A DNA stretch of 50,269 bases from contig JANYHK010000002.1 of assembly GCA_025359105.1 (NCBI GenBank), forward strand, positions 1 to 50,269, written 5' to 3'. Under the pieces are notes generated by a model. That model was not told where the DNA came from and ran no database searches. It saw only the letters and a list, made by a program, of their open reading frames with translations. The DNA comes from Myxococcales bacterium. GTDB taxonomy: Bacteria; Myxococcota_A; Polyangia; Polyangiales; Polyangiaceae. The translations under genes and the position numbers were made by a program. Below are positions 1 to 11,569 of this stretch, piece after piece; within the stretch, counting starts at the first letter, position 1, and the number at the start of each line of letters is the position of its first letter.

Positions 1-584
<584 letters not shown>

Positions 585-632
585 GCCGCCGCCTCTCCCG
601 TCTGTTGCCGCGTAGCCAAGAGGGTAGAAGTC

Positions 633-1514
633 GTGTCCTCCATCAAGCGATACCGCGACGCCGCCGTCGTCATCTTCCTCCTGGCGGTCCCGTTCTTCTT
701 TCTGCGCGCCAACATGCGGCGACCGGAGAACCTGAACGCCATGGACCGCGCGCTCCTCCGGGTGAGCGCGCCGATCGAATTCGCCGCGTCGAGCGTCTCG
801 CGCGGGCTATCGAACCTGTTCTCCGACTACGTCTACCTGGTCGACGTGAAGAAGGACAACGAGCGCCTCTCGTACGACAACGCGCGCCTCCGCGAGAACG
901 TGCACCGGGCGGAGCAGGCGCAGGTGGAGAACCGCGAGCTGCGGCGCCTCCTCCAGCTCCGAGAGGCGACCCCTGGCGACACCGTGAGCGCGCAGGTCGT
1001 CGGCAAGGATCTCACCGAATTTTTTCGGACGACGCGCATCGTGCTCGACAGAGGGTCGCGCAACATCCGCCCGCACATGCCGGTCATCTCGCCGGACGGC
1101 GTCGTCGGCACCGTGCTCCACGTGAGCGGCGACGCCGTCGACGTGCAGCTCGCCGTCGACGCGCAGTTCGGCATCGACGTCGAGGACGAGCGCACCCACG
1201 CGCGCGGATTCGTGCGCGGCACCGGCGATCCGGCGCGCTACGGCTGCAAGGTCGAGATGGTCGACTCGCGCGACGAGATCGAGCTAGGCGACTTGATGGT
1301 CACGAGCGGCAAGGGCAAGTGGTTCCCCAAGGGGCTGCCCGTCGCGCGCGTGACCAAGGTCGTGAGGAAGGAGCTCGGGCGCGATCAGGAGGTGGAGGCC
1401 CTTCCGACCGTGAACTTCTCGCGACTCGACGCGGTCCTGATCCTCGTCACCCCGCCCGGCGAAGAAGGGGCGCCGCCCGACGCCACGGCGAAGAACGCGC
1501 AAAAGGGGCGGTAG
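633..1514 (+). CDS. mreC: Rod-shape-determining protein MreC
   Basis: MreC is a bitopic inner-membrane protein that forms periplasmic assemblies and activates PBP2/RodA. The product has 293 residues, normal for the family. One membrane segment lies near residues 10-27, followed by a coiled coil around residues 75-110 (KKDNERLSYDNARLRENV..ENRELRRLLQL). The paired beta-domain comes next, with typical phrases such as GVVGTVLHVSGDAVDVQL and GDLMVTSGKGKWFPKGLPVARV. The start is GTG at 633, preceded by AAGAGGG; no in-frame ATG lies closer to the membrane segment. The C-terminal tail after about residue 275 is Pro/Ala-rich. mreD starts 8 bp downstream. Confidence 0.95.
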   Translation: MSSIKRYRDAAVVIFLLAVPFFFLRANMRRPENLNAMDRALLRVSAPIEFAASSVSRGLSNLFSDYVYLVDVKKDNERLSYDNARLRENVHRAEQAQVENRELRRLLQLREATPGDTVSAQVVGKDLTEFFRTTRIVLDRGSRNIRPHMPVISPDGVVGTVLHVSGDAVDVQLAVDAQFGIDVEDERTHARGFVRGTGDPARYGCKVEMVDSRDEIELGDLMVTSGKGKWFPKGLPVARVTKVVRKELGRDQEVEALPTVNFSRLDAVLILVTPPGEEGAPPDATAKNAQKGR

Positions 1515-1522
1515 GGATCGCC

Positions 1523-2044
1523 ATGCGCAACACGGCGTTCTTCGCAGCGGGCTTCACGCTCCTCCTCCTGCAAGCGCAGCTGTTTCGCGTGCTCGGGCTC
1601 ATCCACGTGCCAGGGCTGGTGCCGTCCCTCGTCCTGCCGCTCATCCTGTTCATGGGCGTGCACGAATATTCGCTCCCGCGCGGGGCGGCCGTGGCGTTCG
1701 CCCTCGGGTACGCGACGGATCTCATCGGCATCGCGCCGGTCGGCCTCTACACGTTCACGTACGTCGCGCTTTTTCTCCTCGCTCGGGGCGCAGGCGTCCG
1801 CCTCGCGGCGCAGACCACGTGGATGCAGGTCGTCCTCGCGCTCGCGTTCACGCTCGTCCACAGCGTGATGCTCCTCATGCTGCTCGCCGTCTTCGGCGGC
1901 AACGCGTACGTGCCGCGCGCGCTCTACCCGCTGATCTTGCCGCACGTCCTGGCGACCGGGGCGATCGCGCCGCTCGTCTTCCGGCTCGCGCACCGCATCC
2001 ACTCGGCCACGACCGCCAAGGCGACGGGGGGGACGCTCGCGTGA
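1523..2044 (+). CDS. mreD: Rod-shape-determining membrane protein MreD
   Basis: MreD is a small polytopic inner-membrane protein of the elongasome. The ATG at 1523 follows the mreC stop by 8 bp and gives 173 residues, the usual MreD size. The sequence is almost entirely hydrophobic, with about five membrane segments and the charged/proline breaks expected of the family (for example GYATDLIGIAPVGLYTFTYV). The open frame extends far upstream, but that part is antisense-like Arg-rich translation over mreC and is not used. The stop TGA overlaps the GTG start of the next gene (GTGA, 2041-2044), which points to translational coupling with the PBP2 gene. The call rests on position and hydropathy more than on conserved residues. 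Confidence 0.9.
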   Translation: MRNTAFFAAGFTLLLLQAQLFRVLGLIHVPGLVPSLVLPLILFMGVHEYSLPRGAAVAFALGYATDLIGIAPVGLYTFTYVALFLLARGAGVRLAAQTTWMQVVLALAFTLVHSVMLLMLLAVFGGNAYVPRALYPLILPHVLATGAIAPLVFRLAHRIHSATTAKATGGTLA

Positions 2045-4065
2045 GCGATCTGCTCGTTCCCCGCTCCGACGTCGGCGAGTTCCGCAAGCGGTACCGCTGG
2101 CTGGCGCTCTTCGCGTTCCTCGCGTTCCTCGCGATCGTCGTGCGGCTCTTCCAACTTCAGGTGGTGCGCGGCCGCGAGTTCGCCGAGACCGCGCGCGAGA
2201 ACATCATCCGTCGGGTGACGTTGCCCACCACGCGCGGCATCGTCCGCGACGCGCAAGGCAAGGTCCTCGCGTCGAGCCGCCCTTCGTACAACGTCTACCT
2301 CGTGCCGGGGCGCGTCGCGCCGAGCGCGCGGCCCAAGAAGCGTGGCGCCCCGGTCATGGACGAGCCGGACACCTTCCCACGCGTCGCCGACACGCTGCGC
2401 CTGAACCCCGACGAGCGAGCGCGCCTGGCCCAGCGCATGGCCACCGCCTGCGCGACCGACGAGGACCGCTCGCCCTGCTGGCGCCCCATCCTCGTCCGCG
2501 AGGACCTGCCGCGCGACATCGTCGCGGAGCTGAAGCAGCACCAGGTCGAGCTCGCGGGGGCCGAGGTCACCCCGAGCCCCGTCCGCTACTACCCGTACAA
2601 GAACCTGGGCGCGCATCTCGTCGGCTACACCGCGGAGATCGACGCCGAGACGCTCGGGCGGTTCCGACCGCAGGGCTACGAGTCGCTGAACGCGGAAGAG
2701 CGCGCGAAGGTGAACCCGCTCGGCTACGACTCGGGAGACACGCTCGGGGCGACCGGCGTCGAGCACGCCTGGGAGAGCTACCTGCGCGGGCAGCGCGGCT
2801 GGGAGAAGCGCGTCGTCGATGCGCGCGGCCGCTACCGCACCGGGCCCGAGGCCGAGCGCCTCATCGACGCGCCGGGGCGGCAGGAGCCGATCCCCGGACG
2901 CGATCTGCGCCTCACCGTGGACATCGAGCTGACCCAGGCGGTCGAGAAGTCGATGCGGGTTCACCCGGCCGGCGCCGCGGTCGTGGTCGACGTACGCACC
3001 GGCCGCCTCCTCGCCGTCTACTCCAAGCCGGACTTCGATCCCAACGATCTCTCGGGCGGCGGCGGGCGTGAGCGCGTGCGCCAGTCGTGGGCCAAGCTCA
3101 GCACCGATCCGTTGCACCCGATGCTCGACAAGACGATGAGCGGCTCCTTCCAGCCGGGCTCGACGTTCAAGCCGTTCAGCGCGCTCGCGGCGCTCGAGGA
3201 TCGGCTCATCGATCCCGAGGAGACGGTTCGCTGCGACGGGGTCGTCTACTTCGGCCGGCAGCCCTGGCACTGCACGCACGTGCACGGCAAGGTGGCGATG
3301 CACGACGCCCTCTCCGAGTCGTGCAACATCTACTTCGCCAAGGTCGCCGAGGCGGCGGGCATGGACCGCATCGCGAAGGTCGCGCAGGACTTCGGCTTTG
3401 GCACGAAGACCGGCCTGGGGACGAACCCCGAGGCGCCGGGGCGCATCACGACGCGCTCGTGGTACGCGCTGCGCTACCGCGGTCAGTTTCGCGTCGGCTT
3501 CACCCTCAACACCGCCATCGGTCAGGGCGCGACCACGGTGACGCCGCTGCAGCTCGCGCTCGCCTACGGAGCGCTCGCCAACGGCGGAACACTCTACCTG
3601 CCGCAGATCGTTCGTGCAGTGGAGACGAGCGACGGCGGCGTCGTGCAGGATTTCCCTCCCCGCGTGCACCACAAGGTCGCCATCCGGCCCGAGAACATGA
3701 CGCGCGTGAACGAGGCGCTCTGGGGCGTCGTCAACGATCCGAAGGGGACGGCCTTTCCCGTCCGCGACGCGGCGCTCGACGTGGCCGGCAAGACCGGCAC
3801 CGCGCAGACCGGCTTCATCACCCACGAGGGGGACGATCCGAAGAAGGCCTGGTACGAGTCGCGCGACCACGCGTGGTTCGCGGCGTTCTCGCCCTCGAAG
3901 GATCCGGAGATCGCGGTCGTCGTCCTCATCGAGCACGGCGGATCCGGCCCGACGCAGGCGGCGCCGGTCGCGCTCCAGATCGTCCGCGAGTACGGGCGCC
4001 TTCAAGCGGCGCGCGCGGGCCACCCTACCGACCAGCGGCAACGCGCGGCGAACGCGAAGCCATGA
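2041..4065 (+). CDS. mrdA: Penicillin-binding protein 2, elongasome transpeptidase
   Basis: This is a class B PBP, the DD-transpeptidase that cross-links lateral-wall peptidoglycan together with RodA. With GTG at 2041 it has 674 residues. An N-terminal cytoplasmic/membrane anchor (about residues 18-38, WLALFAFLAFLAIVVRLF) precedes the dimerisation region (GRIV-type motif seen as TRGIVRDAQGKVLASS) and the transpeptidase domain. The three penicillin-binding motifs are intact: STFK with Ser374 and Lys377, SCN at 427-429, and KTG at 584-586. Both neighbours overlap it by 4 bases (GTGA with mreD, ATGA with rodA), so the three genes are translationally coupled. The C-terminal tail is short, so this is not an FtsI-type PBP with PASTA repeats. 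Confidence 0.96.
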   Translation: MSDLLVPRSDVGEFRKRYRWLALFAFLAFLAIVVRLFQLQVVRGREFAETARENIIRRVTLPTTRGIVRDAQGKVLASSRPSYNVYLVPGRVAPSARPKKRGAPVMDEPDTFPRVADTLRLNPDERARLAQRMATACATDEDRSPCWRPILVREDLPRDIVAELKQHQVELAGAEVTPSPVRYYPYKNLGAHLVGYTAEIDAETLGRFRPQGYESLNAEERAKVNPLGYDSGDTLGATGVEHAWESYLRGQRGWEKRVVDARGRYRTGPEAERLIDAPGRQEPIPGRDLRLTVDIELTQAVEKSMRVHPAGAAVVVDVRTGRLLAVYSKPDFDPNDLSGGGGRERVRQSWAKLSTDPLHPMLDKTMSGSFQPGSTFKPFSALAALEDRLIDPEETVRCDGVVYFGRQPWHCTHVHGKVAMHDALSESCNIYFAKVAEAAGMDRIAKVAQDFGFGTKTGLGTNPEAPGRITTRSWYALRYRGQFRVGFTLNTAIGQGATTVTPLQLALAYGALANGGTLYLPQIVRAVETSDGGVVQDFPPRVHHKVAIRPENMTRVNEALWGVVNDPKGTAFPVRDAALDVAGKTGTAQTGFITHEGDDPKKAWYESRDHAWFAAFSPSKDPEIAVVVLIEHGGSGPTQAAPVALQIVREYGRLQAARAGHPTDQRQRAANAKP

Positions 4066-5246
4066 GCGCCTACGGCCTCTCCTCCAGCCGCCTGCTCGGC
4101 CGCGCGCGCGAGAACTTCGACTGGGCGCTGTTCTTGTGCTCGGCGCTCCTCGCCGTGGTCGGCGTCGTCAACCTGTATTCGGCCACCAGCGTGGTCCGCG
4201 CGTCGCTGCAGGAGATGTACATCCAGCAGATCTACTGGCTCGTCGTCGGCGGCATCCTCGCCACGGTGGTCGCGGCGATCGATTACCGGCACTACGAGCG
4301 CCTCGGCTACGCCCTCTACGCCTTCGGCGTCGTGCTCTTGGTGCTCGTCTTCATCCTCGGGCGCGACATCCGCGGCAGCTCGCGGTGGATCTACATCGGC
4401 AGCTTCAGCCTGCAGCCGAGCGAGTTCATGAAGCTCTTCTTGATCATCGCGCTGGCCAAGCACCTGCACGACGATCCGAAGAGCGAGGGGCGAACGCTCG
4501 TCGACCTCATCGTCCCGGTGCTGCTGACGATCGTTCCCCTTCTCCTCATTTTGCTCCAGCCCGATCTCGGCACCGCGCTCATCCTCGGCCTCATCTTCCT
4601 CACGGTGTCGGCGCTCACACGCATCCAGCGCAAGAGCCTGTACTGGCTGCTCGGCGGGATCGTCGGCATCGGCGGCGGCGGCGGCGCGCTCTTCGTGCCT
4701 CTCCTCTGGAACAACGTCCTCAAGGAGTACCAGCGCCAGCGCATCACCGCGTTCTTGAACCCGGAGTCGAACATCCAGGGCATCAACTGGCACGCCTACA
4801 ACGCGCGCGTCGCCATCGGCAACGGCGGCTGGACAGGCCAGGGCTTCATGCGCGGGACGCAGAACCAGTACCTGTTCTTGCCCGATCAGTACTCCGACTT
4901 CCCGTTCCCCGTCTTCGCCGAGGACTGGGGATTTTTGGGCAGCATCGTGCTCGTCGCGCTCTACGGCTTCCTGGTGCTCTGGTCGATCCGCGTGGCGGCG
5001 ACGAGCAAGGATCGCTTCGGCGCGGTCCTCGCGGTGGGCGTGGGCGCGCTCATCTTCTGGCACGCGTTCTTCAACCTCGGCATGGCGACCGGGATCCTGC
5101 CGGTCGTCGGCGTGACGCTGCCGCTCTTCTCGTACGGCGGGTCGAGCATCGTGACCGTGATGATGGGGATCGGCCTCCTCATGAACGTGTCGATGCGGCG
5201 CTTCTACGTGGCCCCCGGCCGCGCCGCACGGCTCGGCTACATGTAG
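4062..5246 (+). CDS. rodA: SEDS peptidoglycan glycosyltransferase RodA
   Basis: RodA polymerises lipid II into glycan strands during elongation and works as a complex with PBP2. The ATG at 4062 overlaps the PBP2 stop (ATGA), giving 394 residues with about ten membrane segments. Family signatures are visible: GSSRWIYIGSFSLQPSEFMK, LQPDLGTALIL, IAIGNGGWTGQGFMRGTQ, FLPDQYSDFPFPVFAEDWGF and PLFSYGGSSIV. The FLPxxxxDFxF loop, usually FLPExHTDFIF, is slightly changed, but its Asp is kept. The inserted stretch NPESNIQGINWHAYNARV replaces the usual NPxxDPLGxGY segment, a common variant in delta-proteobacterial relatives. It is the last gene of the mre operon; the next start is 144 bp away. Confidence 0.95.
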   Translation: MSAYGLSSSRLLGRARENFDWALFLCSALLAVVGVVNLYSATSVVRASLQEMYIQQIYWLVVGGILATVVAAIDYRHYERLGYALYAFGVVLLVLVFILGRDIRGSSRWIYIGSFSLQPSEFMKLFLIIALAKHLHDDPKSEGRTLVDLIVPVLLTIVPLLLILLQPDLGTALILGLIFLTVSALTRIQRKSLYWLLGGIVGIGGGGGALFVPLLWNNVLKEYQRQRITAFLNPESNIQGINWHAYNARVAIGNGGWTGQGFMRGTQNQYLFLPDQYSDFPFPVFAEDWGFLGSIVLVALYGFLVLWSIRVAATSKDRFGAVLAVGVGALIFWHAFFNLGMATGILPVVGVTLPLFSYGGSSIVTVMMGIGLLMNVSMRRFYVAPGRAARLGYM

Positions 5247-5319
5247 GCTCCGGCCTGACGAGCGCACCGCCCGAGATTTCGACGCGCCGGATGCGACCCC
5301 TGGGTAAGCTGGCTCGTAG

Positions 5320-5348
5320 TTGAAGGGAAGGCCCGGGATCACGGTAGT
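5320..5348 (+). promoter_or_regulatory. Weak sigma70-like promoter candidate upstream of the DUF4331 genes
   Basis: TTGAAG (5320-5325) matches the -35 consensus at four of six positions. It is followed 17 bp later by GGTAGT (5343-5348), which matches TATAAT at three of six. The site sits 43 bp before the ATG of the DUF4331 gene in the 144-bp gap after rodA. It is a guess from spacing and composition; other promoters are equally possible. Confidence 0.2.
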
Positions 5349-5390
5349 CTTCGAGGTTCACCTGCGATCAACTCAACGAGGAGACGGCAT

Positions 5391-6104
5391 ATGAGGCGTA
5401 CTACGCTTGGAATCACAGCACTTCTGGGCTTCGCCGGAAGCGCTTCGGTCGTCGGGTACACGACCGTCGCGCGCTCCGCGGACCATCTCGATTCGCCGGC
5501 CGTCATCGCGGAGCCGGCCGCCGACATCAATGACCAGTATTCGTGGATGGACGGAAACAACCTCGTCCTCGCCATGACGGTCTTCCCCGCCGCGGTGACC
5601 GGCGCGAAATTCTCGGACAAGGTCCAATACGTCTTCCACACGTCGAGCGGCGCCGCCTACGGCACGACGACCTCCGACGTCGACATCATCTGCACGTTCG
5701 ATGCAGCCCAGGTCGCCTCCTGCTGGGCCGGCACGGCTGCGTACGTCAAGGGCGATGCCAGCAAACCGGCCGGCCTCGCGAGCGCGGACGGGAAGTTCAA
5801 GGTGTTCGCCGGGCTGCGCGCCGATCCGTTCTTCTTCAACCTCGACGGGTTCAAGCACACGGTCGCGACCGTGGAGTCGGTGGCCGGGACGCTGGTGTTC
5901 GACCAGGCCGGTTGCCCCGCGCTCGACGCGCCGACCTCCGCGCTGCTGCGCGGGCAGTTGCAGACCTCCCCGGACGGCGGCGCGGCGGTCGACTTCTTCG
6001 GGCCGCTCAACGGCCTCGCGATCGTCGTGTCGATCGACAAGTCGCTGGTCAACAAGGGCGGAGCCATTCTCTCGTCCTGGGCCAGCACCAACCGGGCGCC
6101 TTGA
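5391..6104 (+). CDS. Secreted DUF4331-like protein, N-terminal half type
   Basis: The 237-residue product has an N-terminal signal-like segment (residues 1-30, GITALLGFAGSASVVGYTTVARSA) and then ADHLDSPAVIAEPAADINDQYSWMD. This matches from memory the start of DUF4331 proteins (SDHxDSPxxxxDPAADIxDxY). The family is found in extracytoplasmic proteins of several phyla and its function is unknown. A strong GAGGAGA site precedes the ATG. The protein ends before the GRPAINTAL region that normally follows in one chain; that region appears in the next gene, 15 bp downstream. The sequence DPFFFNLDGFKHTV, typical of the middle of the family, is present. The gene is the first of a probable operon running to 8107. 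Confidence 0.7.
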   Translation: MRRTTLGITALLGFAGSASVVGYTTVARSADHLDSPAVIAEPAADINDQYSWMDGNNLVLAMTVFPAAVTGAKFSDKVQYVFHTSSGAAYGTTTSDVDIICTFDAAQVASCWAGTAAYVKGDASKPAGLASADGKFKVFAGLRADPFFFNLDGFKHTVATVESVAGTLVFDQAGCPALDAPTSALLRGQLQTSPDGGAAVDFFGPLNGLAIVVSIDKSLVNKGGAILSSWASTNRAP

Positions 6105-6119
6105 GCGAGGAGTAAGACA

Positions 6120-6866
6120 ATGAAAAAATACCTCCTCGCCACCCTCGCCCTCACGGCCGCCTTCTCGGGCGGCGTCGCCCTCGTCGCCTGCGGCGGCGAC
6201 GACACCAGCCCCGTCACCGGCAACGACGCCGGAAAGGACGTCACCACGGCGGACAGCCCGGCTACGACCGACACCGGCACCGACAGCCCGGTGGTGACCG
6301 ACACCGGGACGGACACGAACCCGCCCGGCCCCCCGGCACCGCCGACGCTCGGCGCGCAGCTCGACCGCTTCGGTCGCCCGGCGATTAACACGGCGCTAAA
6401 CCACACGTTCGACCCGGACACGAGCGACGGTGGAACCAAGGGCACCGCGAAGGACAAGTACAACACCGACAAGGCAGCGGCCGGCTGGGTCGCAGCCTAT
6501 CAGCCGCAGTTCGCCGGCAACCTCGCGATCTACGACTCGCTCGACTCGGTCTGCGGCAACCAGCCGTACGCCCAGGCCGACGGCGGCGCCGACCGCTACA
6601 AGACGCTCTCCAGCGTGCTCGCGGGCGACAAGCTCTGGGTCAACACGGGATCGACGACCTGCACCACGTACCTGGCCGTCGAGCTCAACGCGACCGGCGT
6701 GGTCGTGAACACGGATTGCGGCGGACGCAAGCTCGCGTACGACGTCATCGACACGACCTACTCCGTCGTCTCCGGCGTCGGTCTCTCCGGGTTCGGGGAC
6801 ACGATCGGCCCGAACGCGACGAAGACGGGCGGGGCCACGTTCCCGTACCTCTCCGATCCGCAGTGA
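6120..6866 (+). CDS. Lipoprotein resembling the C-terminal half of DUF4331 proteins
   Basis: The 248-residue product begins with a lipoprotein signal peptide ending at lipobox VAC (Cys24), followed by a Thr/Asp/Pro-rich linker to about residue 78. The folded part contains QLDRFGRPAINTALNHTF and, near the end, CGGRKLAYDVIDTTYSVVSG and FPYLSDPQ. From memory, these phrases lie in the second half of single-chain DUF4331 proteins. The upstream gene carries the first half, so the two products may together make one functional unit, one soluble and one lipid-anchored. An AGGAG site (6109-6113) precedes the ATG. The stop overlaps the GTG start of the TPR lipoprotein by 4 bases. Confidence 0.65.
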   Translation: MKKYLLATLALTAAFSGGVALVACGGDDTSPVTGNDAGKDVTTADSPATTDTGTDSPVVTDTGTDTNPPGPPAPPTLGAQLDRFGRPAINTALNHTFDPDTSDGGTKGTAKDKYNTDKAAAGWVAAYQPQFAGNLAIYDSLDSVCGNQPYAQADGGADRYKTLSSVLAGDKLWVNTGSTTCTTYLAVELNATGVVVNTDCGGRKLAYDVIDTTYSVVSGVGLSGFGDTIGPNATKTGGATFPYLSDPQ

Positions 6867-8107
6867 ACCTGCGGCGCAGCGCTGCAGTCGGTGTCGTCGC
6901 GCTCGTCGCGATGGCCGCGACCGCAGCCTGCGCGAAGAAGGCGCCTCCCTCGCAGGGGGAGGCGCCTAGCGCTTCGGCGGCACCGTCCGCCGCGAGCGCC
7001 CCGTCAGGGCTCGTGACCCCAAGCACCACGAGCCCGCAGATCGCACTCGACAACCTGGACGTTCAAATCCGGAGCGGCGAGCAGGCGCTCGGCCGCGTCG
7101 AGGACGACGTCGACGCCGCGAGGACGCTCGTGCAGCTCCTGCTCGCGCGCGCCGAGTACACGAGCCGCATCGCCGACATGGAGCACGCGGACAAGGTCGC
7201 GAAGGCCATCGCCAAGCGGCGGCCTGATGCAGGCAACGCCCACCTCGCGTACGCATCCACCCTCGCCGCGTTCCACCTCTTTGCGCAAGCGGAGGCCGAG
7301 CTCGCGGAGGCCGAACGCACGAAGGCCCCGGCGCGCGCCGTGCGAGACGCGAGGGTCGCGATCTGCATGGCGCAGGGCCGCTACGACGAAGCCTCGGCCC
7401 TGAGACCGGACACCACCGATCCCGCGCTCGGTCCTATGGAGCTCGCCACGCTTGGCGTGCTCGCGGCAGAGCGCGACCGCCCCGAAGAGGCCGACCAGCT
7501 CTTCGACCGTGCGCGCGCGGCGATTCGAGACGTGACGCCGTTTCCCGTCGCGTGGATCGACTTCCAGCGCGGCTCGACCCTGGAGAAGCGAGGCGACCGC
7601 GTCCGCGCGAAGCTCTTCTTCTCGGAGGCGCACGTCGTTCTCCCGTCCTACGCGCACGCGGCCGTCCACCTTGCGGCGCTGGACGCGACGCAGGCGCTGG
7701 CGCTGCTCGAGCCGCTCCTCCGAACGTCGGACGATCCCCAGGTGGACGCCGCGTACGCCGACGCACTCCGCCGCGCCGGGCGCCCCGACGACGCCAGCGC
7801 CGCGATGGATCGCGCCCGGCGAAGGTACGACGAGCTCGTCGCCGCGCATCCGGAGGCGTTCGCCGATCACGCGGCGGCCTTCTATCTGGACACCGTTCGC
7901 GATCCCGTGCGTGCGCTCGAGCTTGCGAAGACGAACGCGCGGCAACGGCGGACGGAGGCGGCCCTCGACCTGCTCATCTTGACCGCCCACGCCGCGGGCG
8001 CGAAGGAGGACGCGTGCGCGGCGGCAGCGGAGGGCGTCAAGCTGCGCTACGCGTCGCCTGCGTTCCGAGCGACAGTCGCGGCCGTGCGCAAAGGCTGCTC
8101 GCCGTAA
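6863..8107 (+). CDS. TPR-containing lipoprotein
   Basis: GTG at 6863 overlaps the stop of the DUF4331-like lipoprotein (GTGA), so translation is probably coupled. The 414-residue product has a signal peptide with lipobox TAAC (Cys23), an Ala/Ser/Pro-rich linker, and then repeated helix pairs typical of tetratricopeptide repeats (for example NAHLAYASTLAAFHLFAQAEAELAEAE, and RPEEADQLFDRARAAI). TPR proteins act as scaffolds for protein-protein contacts; here it would sit in the periplasm on a membrane anchor. Its coupling to the DUF4331 pair suggests a shared complex, which is inference. An open frame exists further upstream, but it is a shadow of the previous gene. Confidence 0.75.
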   Translation: MNLRRSAAVGVVALVAMAATAACAKKAPPSQGEAPSASAAPSAASAPSGLVTPSTTSPQIALDNLDVQIRSGEQALGRVEDDVDAARTLVQLLLARAEYTSRIADMEHADKVAKAIAKRRPDAGNAHLAYASTLAAFHLFAQAEAELAEAERTKAPARAVRDARVAICMAQGRYDEASALRPDTTDPALGPMELATLGVLAAERDRPEEADQLFDRARAAIRDVTPFPVAWIDFQRGSTLEKRGDRVRAKLFFSEAHVVLPSYAHAAVHLAALDATQALALLEPLLRTSDDPQVDAAYADALRRAGRPDDASAAMDRARRRYDELVAAHPEAFADHAAAFYLDTVRDPVRALELAKTNARQRRTEAALDLLILTAHAAGAKEDACAAAAEGVKLRYASPAFRATVAAVRKGCSP

Positions 8108-8120
8108 CCGCGCCGAGGGA

Positions 8121-8141
8121 CGCGGTCGACCGTGGACCGCG
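8121..8141 (+). terminator. Hairpin after the TPR lipoprotein gene
   Basis: CGCGGTC (8121-8127) and GACCGCG (8135-8141) form a 7-bp G+C-rich stem with a 7-base loop, 14 bp after the stop codon. There is no clear U-tract, so a Rho-independent role is uncertain. Confidence 0.35.
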
Positions 8142-8250
8142 GTGACGAGGTAGGATTCTTCGTTACAAATCCGCTAGTTTGCCGTCTACGTTGCGTCTCG
8201 TGCCGGTGGCTGAGGAAGTTTTACGGCCCGGTGGCGTACGGTGTTGGGCC

Positions 8251-8712
8251 ATGTCGCGCCCCATGCTCCTCGGTTTCTCGGCCCTGGCCTTGTGCGGGGG
8301 CCTCGCGCTTTTCGCGTGCGCGCAGGATGGGGCAGACTTGGGCGCGACGGGCGACGGGACGACCGGCGGGGCCGACGCCAGCGTGGAGGACTCCGCGGCG
8401 CCAGGCTCCGATTCGGGCGGAGGGCAGCCCGGGCGCGACTCCGCGCCGCCACCGCCGCCGCCGCCGCCACCCGACGACTCCGGTCAGCCGCCGGTCGACG
8501 CGGGGGAGGACGCCGGCCCACCGCCCGACGCCGCGCCGCTCCCGAACGGGGACTGCGACTTGTCCAACTCGGCGTTCGCGTTCATCTACGGCGTCGAGTA
8601 CGGCGCCGCGATCGGGGGTGGGAAGCTCAAGCTCTGCGCGCCGGGCGCCGGCAACTGCGCCGCGAACGAGTGCTGCTACACGAAGCTGCTCCCCGGCTGC
8701 GTCTCACGCTAA
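8251..8712 (+). CDS. Small Cys-rich lipoprotein of unknown function
   Basis: ATG at 8251 gives 153 residues starting with a signal peptide whose lipobox is LFAC (Cys23). An upstream ATG at 8179 is in frame but would put 24 polar residues before the signal, so it is rejected. Residues 25-100 are a low-complexity Gly/Asp/Pro linker containing a run of prolines encoded by a CCG-type microsatellite (about 8446-8470). The folded part is only about 50 residues (GDCDLSNSAFAFIYGVEYG.. to CVSR) and has several cysteines (C-CAPGAGNCAANECC pattern) that could form disulphides. No family is recognised. It lies alone between a hairpin and a bidirectional terminator. Confidence 0.65.
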   Translation: MSRPMLLGFSALALCGGLALFACAQDGADLGATGDGTTGGADASVEDSAAPGSDSGGGQPGRDSAPPPPPPPPPDDSGQPPVDAGEDAGPPPDAAPLPNGDCDLSNSAFAFIYGVEYGAAIGGGKLKLCAPGAGNCAANECCYTKLLPGCVSR

Positions 8713-8748
8713 CCCGCGTCCTTTTCGAAGCGCAGCAACGAAAAGCCG

Positions 8749-8781
8749 AAGGCCGCCGGAGCAAACGCTCCCGGCGGCCTT
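8749..8781. terminator. Bidirectional terminator between convergent genes
   Basis: The arms 8749-8761 (AAGGCCGCCGGAG) and 8768-8781 (CTCCCGGCGGCCTT) pair with one bulged base and a loop of about 6 bases. It separates the plus-strand lipoprotein (stop 8712) from hppA (minus, stop 8828). On the minus strand the stem is followed by CTTTTCG, a short U-tract, so it fits best as the hppA terminator. Confidence 0.7.
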
Positions 8782-8827
8782 CTTGCCTGTGTGCGTGTGA
8801 GACGGCGGCGAGGAGCGCCGCCTGCGC

Positions 8828-11323
<2,496 letters not shown>

Positions 11324-11569
11324 GATGGGGGGACCTCTCCGAGAAGGACGACTCGATTCGTCCGTGATCTCGAGGGGTTGGCCGTCTGCCCCAGCTGTTC
11401 GGGCAAGACGCTTCAGCACGCCTCGCTTCCTTGCCCTCTTGGGGTAACGAAGTGGCGGGCTCATACCAGCAATCCAGGCCAAAGTAAACCTGACGCGTCG
11501 CGACAAACGGGGCCATTGCCTACCCCTCCGACGGCAGCGATGTCGTGCTAGAAAGTCGCCCCCTTGACC

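Noticed and set aside
1924-4041. Long minus-strand open frame over PBP2 (705 residues)
   Set aside because: Complement of the mrdA gene, Arg/Leu/Ala-rich with no motif; mrdA has all three penicillin-binding motifs.
8446-8470. CCG microsatellite in the small lipoprotein as a repeat element
   Set aside because: It encodes a proline run in a low-complexity linker and is common in G+C-rich genes.
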